DNA from: UBA1443 sp964445745
Lineage (GTDB): Bacteria; Omnitrophota; Omnitrophia; Omnitrophales; Aquincolibacteriaceae
Direction: 5' to 3'
DNA: 31,243 nucleotides
Assembly (NCBI GenBank): GCA_964445745.1
Contig: CAYULU010000019.1
Coordinates: 1-31,243 of the forward strand
Part shown: piece after piece, positions 26,058-31,243 of the stretch
How positions within the stretch are numbered: position 1 is the first letter of the stretch
How the letters are laid out: every line of letters begins with the position of its first letter
Translations under genes and position numbers: made by a program
The notes under the pieces: generated by a model
What the model saw: only the letters and a program-made list of their open reading frames with translations
Database searches by the model: none
What the model was told of the DNA's origin: nothing

Positions 26058-27041
26058 ATGAATCAGAAAATCATGAGTTGCGCAGTTTTGCGGGGAGTGA
26101 TTTGTGGTGCATTATTTCTTTTTTTCTCGCCGTCTTGTGGTGCGGTAGCGGGTGATGTGACACAAGAGAAGCCGGATTTCTCGACGGGGGATTCTTCGAT
26201 GTTGATTTCGTCCGGAAAAAGTGTGGGATCGCCGGTTTCAGCCGAAGGACAGGATGTTGATAAACTTTTGTATACGCTCAATGAAACGTTGCAGGAAAAT
26301 CGAAAAATTCGACAAAGCATGAGAGATCTTCAAACAGCTTTTGAAAAAGTGACGCTCGAAAAAAGCGATGTGATGGGACAGATGCGAAAGGTTGAGCAAC
26401 TTGCGATTCAAAGGAGCAGTGAGACGAACCAGAGAATTAAAGAACTCACCGATCAGTTAAGCGTGACCAAGAAGGATTTGGAAACGATGCAAGAGGACTA
26501 CCAAAATTTGCTGGGTGAAAAAAATAATTTAGAAAAGAATCTTGATGGGGTGCGTAGTGATAAAAAAAAGACAGAAGAATTGCTGGCGCAGTCGATTTTG
26601 GCTGAGGAGCGAGACCAGATTGTGGAACGGATGAAGATGAATGAAGAGTCGGTTGAAAAAGCTCTGGTGAGTGAGGCGACGATTAATAAAGAAAATCTTG
26701 AATTGAAAACAAAACTTATTCAGGCGTATTTTGAGTTCGGTAATCTGTTTTATGACTTGGGTCGCTACCAGGAAGCAAAAACTCAATACGAATATGTCCT
26801 TCAATGGGATCCGGATCATGCCAGGGCCCATCACAACTTGGCGGTTATCTACGATTATGCTTTTCATCAGTTACCGGAGGCTAAAGATCACTACCAGCGA
26901 TACATGAATTTGAAACCTCCGAGCGAAGAAGCTCGCGAAGTTAGGATGCGGCTCTGGGATATTTCTCAATTGACCAAAGTGATGCCCGAGCAGCCGTTAA
27001 AACAGGATTTTAAGCGCTACAGAAAAATGTCTCCCAGCTAA
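26058..27041 (+). CDS. Secreted coiled-coil/TPR protein (MshN-position)
   Basis: A 327-residue protein with a signal peptide (VLRGVICGALFLFFSPSCGAVAG). Residues about 70-215 form a long charged coiled coil (ENRKIRQSMRDLQTAFEKVTLEK through KNLDGVRSDKKKTEELL). A TPR unit follows: AYFEFGNLFYDLGRYQEAKTQYEYVLQWDPDHARAHHNLAVIYDYAFHQLPEAKDHYQRYMNLKP. AAAGGATAACGTT precedes ATG 26058. Its place after the secretin parallels mshN (a TPR protein) in MSHA pilus loci, but the coiled coil is unlike MshN, so only position and TPR content support the parallel. It may be a periplasmic assembly or pilotin-like factor. Confidence 0.78.
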   Translation: MNQKIMSCAVLRGVICGALFLFFSPSCGAVAGDVTQEKPDFSTGDSSMLISSGKSVGSPVSAEGQDVDKLLYTLNETLQENRKIRQSMRDLQTAFEKVTLEKSDVMGQMRKVEQLAIQRSSETNQRIKELTDQLSVTKKDLETMQEDYQNLLGEKNNLEKNLDGVRSDKKKTEELLAQSILAEERDQIVERMKMNEESVEKALVSEATINKENLELKTKLIQAYFEFGNLFYDLGRYQEAKTQYEYVLQWDPDHARAHHNLAVIYDYAFHQLPEAKDHYQRYMNLKPPSEEAREVRMRLWDISQLTKVMPEQPLKQDFKRYRKMSPS

Positions 27042-27505
27042 GCGTTGTCGGATTTATGGAGTTGCCGAATTTTCTAGGTCGCGCGGGTGGTGTTTGTCTT
27101 GCTATTTTTGTCTGATGCTGAGGGACAGGAGTGTTTGAGACCGTTTTACAATAATTTAAACTTGCCCTTCCATCATTGCCCCGGGGGTATGATTGTCTCG
27201 CCAATGGGTGGGGTGTCTTTTTGGCTAGATCCCTCTTTCAGAAATCGTATTGAGAAGCTCCCGAAATTCCCCTTTTAAACTGTTTGTCGCGTCATATTCC
27301 GTAGAGGTGATTTTCCCTCGAACCGTGCATGTTTCCCCTCATGTTTTTCCATGACAAAATGTTAAATTATGCTACACTTTTAGTGACATGATGAGTTCGA
27401 GATGAAACAAAAGAGAAAAACCAGTTGATGCTTGGCTTTGACGCGGCAAGCCCAGTGGCCGCAATCTGTTATGCACGTTTTATATGGAGTTTTTGAGCCC
27501 AGCTG
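27042..27505. other. Intergenic leader region without a convincing gene
   Basis: 464 bp between the TPR gene and the FGE-fold gene. A 63-codon GTG frame (27087-27278) has no RBS or family features. The right half holds a plausible promoter (27351-27378) and then about 125 nt of leader with a small GCGGC/GCCGC hairpin near 27452-27470. I do not recognise a known riboswitch. The break indicates that the two surface-protein genes are transcribed separately from the secretin block. Confidence 0.6.
27351..27378 (+). promoter_or_regulatory. Probable sigma-70-type promoter of the FGE-fold/repeat-protein operon
   Basis: ATGACA (27351-27356; 5/6 to TTGACA), a 16-bp AT-rich spacer, then an extended TGC-TACACT -10 (27370-27378). 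It lies about 130 nt upstream of ATG 27506. The long leader leaves room for post-transcriptional control. Confidence 0.5.
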
Positions 27506-29245
27506 ATGCCTTACAGCATTTTCGAGACATCAAGAATTTGGTTAAGTTCTTCGCTTGCCGGAGGCTTTCGATCTAGGCCTGTTCTGACCTTGGGTAGTGT
27601 TTTTTTGTGTCTCCTTCTCTTTTCCCGCCCTGCAGTTGCCAATAATGTTACTCTCAGCAACGTTGAACTTGTGGATCAAGATACTTCTGCCGAAACGGTG
27701 GGTATCGAATTTGATCTTTCTTGGAGTAATGCCTGGAAGGATTCCACGAATCATGATTCAGTATGGGCTTTTGCCAAGTATTGCACAAGCAATTGCTCGA
27801 CGAATGGGGTTTGGTCTCACGCGACTTTAAAAACAGCCGGTGTCAATCCGACCGGTTTTTCCTGTGGCGAGCGGAATAGTGGCGCTTTTATGTCGCTTGA
27901 TCTGATTGTTCCATCGGATAAAAAAGGGGCGTTCATTCAGTCAGCGAGCGTGGGTTCGGGGACGGTGGATTTTCAAAATGTAAAATTAATTTGGGATTAT
28001 GGCCAGGATGGGGTTAGCGATTCGGATGCGACCGGAGGCGACACGGCCATTCGTGTTTTTGTAATTGAAATGGTTTATGTCCCGCAAGGTGGTTTTTATG
28101 TTGGGGATGGAAGTGCTGGGACCTACGGTGAAATTGAGCACGGGCCTGAGGCAGCGAGTATGCCGGGAACGATCTCCAGTGAAGATGCGCTTGAATTTCA
28201 AAACGTTACTGGGACGGCGGCAGGGTTGAACCAATGGTTTTATAATACTGACACTGGTGGAGATGATGCCGCAAGTGGAGCAGTTTTCCAGGTGGGGGAA
28301 CCTTTCCCCAAAGGGTTCAAAGCCTTTTATGCGATGAAATATGAAATAAGTCAGGGACAATACCGTGATTTTTTAAATACGTTGAATCGGGCAGCTCAGA
28401 AAAATCGTGTCGCTGGTGATATCAGCGGTGATGCAATCGCTAATTACTATGTGATGAGTAATAATAATTCGGTTGTGAATCGTCAGGGAATTCGTGCGCC
28501 GGGATCTGGAAACGGAACCACCGATCCGGTTGCCTTTGGATGTGACTTAAATGGTAACGGGGTTTTTGACGAAGCTGGTGATGGCGAATGGGTTGCCATG
28601 AATTATTTGTCGTGGATGGATCTGGCTGCATTTGCTGACTGGGCGGGACTGCGGCCTTTAACCGAGCTTGAATATGAAAAATTATGCCGCGGAAGCTTGT
28701 ACCCGGTCGATGGCGGCTATCCATGGGGAACAACGGATTTGACACAAGCGCAGGGGGCCGTATCGGCGGCGGGGCAGGCAGGTGAGTTGGCGGCCAATGC
28801 GGGGAATGGTCTTGCGAACTTTGATGGTGCCGGGACGGATGTTTTGGGGCCACTGCGCTCGGGTTTTGCGGCGACTTCGACCACCACGGAGCGATTAACT
28901 TCCGGATCCGGATTTTACGGAGCCATGGATTTGTCAGGAAACCTCTGGGAACGAACGGTGACGATAGGAAATTCGGCCGGGCGAGGATTTTCCGGCACGC
29001 ATGGAGATGGAGTTTTGACGACATTGTCATCGTATGAAGGAAATGCCACTAATTTGGATTGGCCGGGAATTAGCGGAACTAACAGCCAGGGGGTTACAGG
29101 GGCGGTTGGTAGCGGATCTCGCGGGGGAGCATGGGATTCGACGATCACGCGTTATCTGGAAGTTTCAAATCGGGAATTTGCCGGAACCACCAATGTTGCG
29201 CGTGAGGCGGGATTGGGTGGACGCCTCGGGAGGACGGCATCATGA
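27506..29245 (+). CDS. Secreted formylglycine-generating-enzyme-fold protein, catalytic Cys absent
   Basis: A 579-residue protein with a signal peptide ending near FSRPAVA (residue about 46). An N-terminal beta domain (NNVTLSNVELVDQDTSAE to VKLIWDYGQDGVSD) is followed by the FGE/SUMF1 fold: IEMVYVPQGGFYVGDG, YEISQGQYRDFLNTLN, VAMNYLSWMDLAAFADWAGLRPLTELEYEKLCRG, GAMDLSGNLWE, SRGGAW and a final GLGGRLGR. An EF-hand-like loop DLNGNGVFDEAGDGEW suggests Ca binding. True FGE carries two Cys in the segment after RGGS; none is present after the Cys in KLCRG, so sulfatase activation is unlikely. Similar FGE-fold proteins serve as surface or binding proteins. ATG 27506 is the best start though its RBS is weak. 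The stop overlaps the next ATG (ATGA). Confidence 0.85.
   Translation: MPYSIFETSRIWLSSSLAGGFRSRPVLTLGSVFLCLLLFSRPAVANNVTLSNVELVDQDTSAETVGIEFDLSWSNAWKDSTNHDSVWAFAKYCTSNCSTNGVWSHATLKTAGVNPTGFSCGERNSGAFMSLDLIVPSDKKGAFIQSASVGSGTVDFQNVKLIWDYGQDGVSDSDATGGDTAIRVFVIEMVYVPQGGFYVGDGSAGTYGEIEHGPEAASMPGTISSEDALEFQNVTGTAAGLNQWFYNTDTGGDDAASGAVFQVGEPFPKGFKAFYAMKYEISQGQYRDFLNTLNRAAQKNRVAGDISGDAIANYYVMSNNNSVVNRQGIRAPGSGNGTTDPVAFGCDLNGNGVFDEAGDGEWVAMNYLSWMDLAAFADWAGLRPLTELEYEKLCRGSLYPVDGGYPWGTTDLTQAQGAVSAAGQAGELAANAGNGLANFDGAGTDVLGPLRSGFAATSTTTERLTSGSGFYGAMDLSGNLWERTVTIGNSAGRGFSGTHGDGVLTTLSSYEGNATNLDWPGISGTNSQGVTGAVGSGSRGGAWDSTITRYLEVSNREFAGTTNVAREAGLGGRLGRTAS
29228..29233 (+). promoter_or_regulatory. Ribosome-binding site of the repeat-protein gene
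   Basis: GGGAGG with 8 nt to ATG 29242, inside the 3' end of the FGE-fold gene. It fixes the start of the open-ended repeat gene and supports coupled translation. Confidence 0.7.
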
Positions 29246-31243
29246 GTTTTCTCGGGTTGACTTCTACGAAAGTAAGTCGTTCGAGATCTCCCCGACTTTC
29301 TTTCCGAATCCTTTCACTGCTTGTAGCGGTGTTGCATGTGTTGAGCGTGAACCCCGTTGCTCAAGCGGCGATTTATACCGGGGGGAGCGGGAGTGGGGGC
29401 ACATCGGCAGAAGGTCGTGCTGTTTCGGCCCCTGCGAAATTGGCGTTCAACATCCAACCAAGCATGGCAAATGCAAATCAGGTTTTTAATCCTCAGCCCC
29501 AAATCATAATCCAGGACCGGAATGGTAACGCTGTTGATCCCGAAACGGAGTGTACTATCACGCTAGCCATTTATAACAATCCAGTGAACGCCACATTGGG
29601 AGGGACGACCTCGATGACTTCCGTGGCGGGTGTAGCCGATTTTGATGATAAAGGCCTTTTTATCGATCAATCGGGACAGTTGTTTACGCTTCGGGCGACC
29701 GCGTCTGGCGGAAGTTGTTCGGACGTAATACCAGTGGTTTCTTCATCCTTTGATATTTCAATCAATGAGTTTCAGGTGAAGGCGAATCACCTTTACGATT
29801 CAAGTACCGGAACCTACTTTGTTAACAGCTGGCTTGAAAGCGATGGGAAGATCATTGCGGATGATTCGTGGAGTTGTTCCGATATCACGGTCGTAGCTTA
29901 TGACGCGATTGGAGAAGCCGCCACGGCGCCGGCCTGCAGTACGGTGATCAACAGTAAAACAGTTTTTAAACAGAGCTGGAATCCGGATGATATCGAAGAA
30001 TCATTTTTGGTGAGTGTGACGATTCGATATCCGGCGGTGACTGGCCGGCAATATACCGGTCAGTTTATTTTTACGCCTGTGATTCAGGCTAGCATGGCTT
30101 CAGCAGGAGGATTTACTGACCTGGATCGAACCATGTTGGGAGCGATTAAATCGCAAACGGATACCATTAACTGGTCAGATATCGATGCTGTCAAGGCGGC
30201 GGTCGGGGCGGGCCAGGAACAAACAGTGTTCGATAAGGTCGGAACAGTGTTGACATCCGTAAGCAAGGCAAATTGGGATGATATCCAGGCTATGTCGCAG
30301 GCAGGTGTTAACTGGACTGGAGTTAAGGCGCAGGCTGGGGCCCAGGTTAACTGGGATGATATTCGGGCGCTTTCCAAGGCGGGGATTCAATGGGCGGAAA
30401 TTATGCAGTTCAGCGCGGCAGGCATCAATTGGGACGACATGGTGTCATTAACGGAAGCCGGTATCAACTGGGATGATTTGGATGCGATGAGCCGGGCGGG
30501 AATTAATTGGAGCGATCTTGATGTGATGAGCAAAGCGGGGATCAATTGGGCGGACATGGAGGCCCTGTCGGAAGCGGGCGTGAACTGGATTGATCTGGAG
30601 GTTATGTCCAGAGTGGGTGTGAATTGGAGTGGGCTTGATGCCATGGCTGGGGCGGGCATCAACTGGGCTGATTTGGATGCGATGTCCAGAGCTGGGGTGA
30701 ACTGGGAAGATTTGAATGTGATGACGACGCGAGGAATTAACTGGCTGGACTTTCAAAAACTTTCTGAGGCGGGAGCCAATTGGGAGGATTTTGCAAAGAT
30801 GACCGGAGCTCGCGTGAACTGGTCGGAGTCGATTGATTGGGATAATCTGGCACTTTTGTCGAACGCAGGCGTGAACTGGACTGATATCCAGGTCATGAGT
30901 GATACGAACGTGAATTGGACGGGAATAAAGACTTTGTCTGAAGCTGGCGTGAACTGGGACGATCTTGATCAAATGACAAGAGCGGGTATCAACTGGGAAG
31001 ATTTAGATGTCATGTCAAAAGCCGGCATTAACTGGAGTGATCTTGATCAAATGACTGAGGCGGGCATTAACTGGGCAGATCTTGATCAAATGTCAAAAGC
31101 CGGCGTGAACTGGAGCGGCATTCGCTCGCTTTCAGAAGGTGGCGTGAACTGGGCAGATATTAATGTCATGTCCAAGGCCGGCATTAATTGGGATGATCTT
31201 GATCAAATGACAAGAGCCGGTATCAACTGGAGTGATCTTGACG
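29242..31243 (+). CDS. Secreted 13-residue tandem-repeat protein, 3' partial
   Basis: The frame is open from ATG 29242 to the window edge (667 codons, no stop). A signal peptide (FRILSLLVAVLHVLSVNPVAQAA, about residues 21-43) is followed by a Gly/Ser linker, an Ig-like beta domain (about 73-175: KLAFNIQPSMANANQVFNPQ, IIIQDRNGNAVDPETECTI, GLFIDQSGQLFTLRATASG) and a second beta domain (about 176-285). After a short helical stretch with a first divergent NWSDIDAVK come about 25 units of 13 residues, consensus A-G-[IV]-N-W-x-D-[LI]-D-x-M-[ST]-x, from 30268 on. The Trp is kept in every unit. I do not recognise the repeat family. It is coupled to the FGE-fold gene (ATGA). An exported elongated surface or fibre protein is the natural inference; total length is unknown. 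Confidence 0.9.
   Translation, partial: MSFLGLTSTKVSRSRSPRLSFRILSLLVAVLHVLSVNPVAQAAIYTGGSGSGGTSAEGRAVSAPAKLAFNIQPSMANANQVFNPQPQIIIQDRNGNAVDPETECTITLAIYNNPVNATLGGTTSMTSVAGVADFDDKGLFIDQSGQLFTLRATASGGSCSDVIPVVSSSFDISINEFQVKANHLYDSSTGTYFVNSWLESDGKIIADDSWSCSDITVVAYDAIGEAATAPACSTVINSKTVFKQSWNPDDIEESFLVSVTIRYPAVTGRQYTGQFIFTPVIQASMASAGGFTDLDRTMLGAIKSQTDTINWSDIDAVKAAVGAGQEQTVFDKVGTVLTSVSKANWDDIQAMSQAGVNWTGVKAQAGAQVNWDDIRALSKAGIQWAEIMQFSAAGINWDDMVSLTEAGINWDDLDAMSRAGINWSDLDVMSKAGINWADMEALSEAGVNWIDLEVMSRVGVNWSGLDAMAGAGINWADLDAMSRAGVNWEDLNVMTTRGINWLDFQKLSEAGANWEDFAKMTGARVNWSESIDWDNLALLSNAGVNWTDIQVMSDTNVNWTGIKTLSEAGVNWDDLDQMTRAGINWEDLDVMSKAGINWSDLDQMTEAGINWADLDQMSKAGVNWSGIRSLSEGGVNWADINVMSKAGINWDDLDQMTRAGINWSDLD
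30268..31243 (+). repeat. Array of about 25 tandem 39-bp coding repeats, continuing past the window
   Basis: Units run every 39 bp from 30301 to 30807, then one irregular 57-bp unit (30808-30864, ARVNWSES-IDWDNLALLSN), then 39-bp units again to the edge; the first unit (30268-30300) is 2 codons short. The invariant core is N-W (Q-W in unit 4). Early units differ widely at the DNA level. From 30943 on the units are more alike: GATCTTGATCAAATG recurs at 30961, 31036, 31075 and 31195 or within 6 bp of these. This suggests recent expansion at the distal end. Confidence 0.93.

Noticed and set aside
27087..27278. 63-codon frame in the gap between the TPR and FGE-fold genes
   Set aside because: GTG start without RBS, unusual composition and no domain; more likely non-coding.
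27410..27480. Possible c-di-GMP (GEMM) riboswitch upstream of the FGE-fold gene
   Set aside because: The conserved GEMM core segments are not present in order; only loose resemblance of short pieces.
29034..29489. 151-codon plus-strand frame overlapping the FGE-fold gene end and the repeat gene start
   Set aside because: It is in a different frame from both real genes and has no recognisable features; the ATG 29242 frame explains the region.
30084..30972. Long minus-strand open frames antisense to the repeat array
   Set aside because: They arise because the 39-bp repeat lacks stops on both strands; they have no RBS or signal, and the plus frame has a signal peptide, strong RBS and conserved protein-level repeats.
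1..31243. CRISPR arrays, insertion sequences, phage genes
   Set aside because: No transposase, integrase, phage structural gene or spacer-type repeat was seen; the only regular array (30268 onward) is coding and has no spacers.

Overview
The window reads as a scaffold piece from an uncultivated, probably diderm (two-membrane) bacterium. It contains a secretin, several signal-peptide proteins, hybrid two-component signalling, and a 100-N scaffolding gap. Taxonomy cannot be fixed from the sequence. Fused MFS/spermidine-synthase proteins, formylglycine-enzyme-fold surface proteins and a very long repeat protein would fit a PVC-type lineage such as Omnitrophota, but that is only a guess.

Layout. 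(1) 1-7061, plus strand: an operon-like run of a trehalose synthase/maltokinase fusion (5' end outside the window), treZ, maf, a polysaccharide-deacetylase-fold protein that has lost its metal and catalytic residues, and prmA. (2) 7202-8608: a stand-alone lpdA. (3) 8627-8903, minus strand: a tRNA-Arg(UCU) gene split by a 203-nt group I intron after the first anticodon base, next to an assembly gap whose two flanks carry the same 55 bp. (4) 9331-12603, minus: a large membrane protein joining an MFS-like part, a spermidine-synthase-like domain and TPRs. (5) 12963-18825: a REC-pseudoREC response regulator, a GT2 glycosyltransferase, a SAM methyltransferase, a GT39-like membrane protein, a small periplasmic protein and an acyltransferase, which together suggest surface glycan assembly and decoration. 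(6) 19053-22570: a hybrid histidine kinase (PAS-HisKA-HATPase-REC-HPt) and a second REC-pseudoREC protein. (7) 22754-27041: an ExeA/MshM-type ATPase, a GspC/PilP/MshK-like bitopic protein, a secretin and a coiled-coil/TPR protein, which resembles the M-K-L-N part of an MSHA-type pilus or type II secretion locus. (8) 27506 to the end: a secreted formylglycine-enzyme-fold protein translationally coupled to a secreted protein that runs off the window and consists largely of 13-residue tandem repeats of the type A-G-I/V-N-W-x-D-L-D-x-M-S-x.

The two most striking items are the intron-split tRNA-Arg and the open-ended 13-residue repeat protein. The latter has at least 667 codons and about 25 repeat units, and is still in repeats at the window edge. 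It lies directly downstream of the secretin block, so a working hypothesis is that the block exports or anchors the repeat protein and its FGE-fold partner. That link is inference from gene order only.
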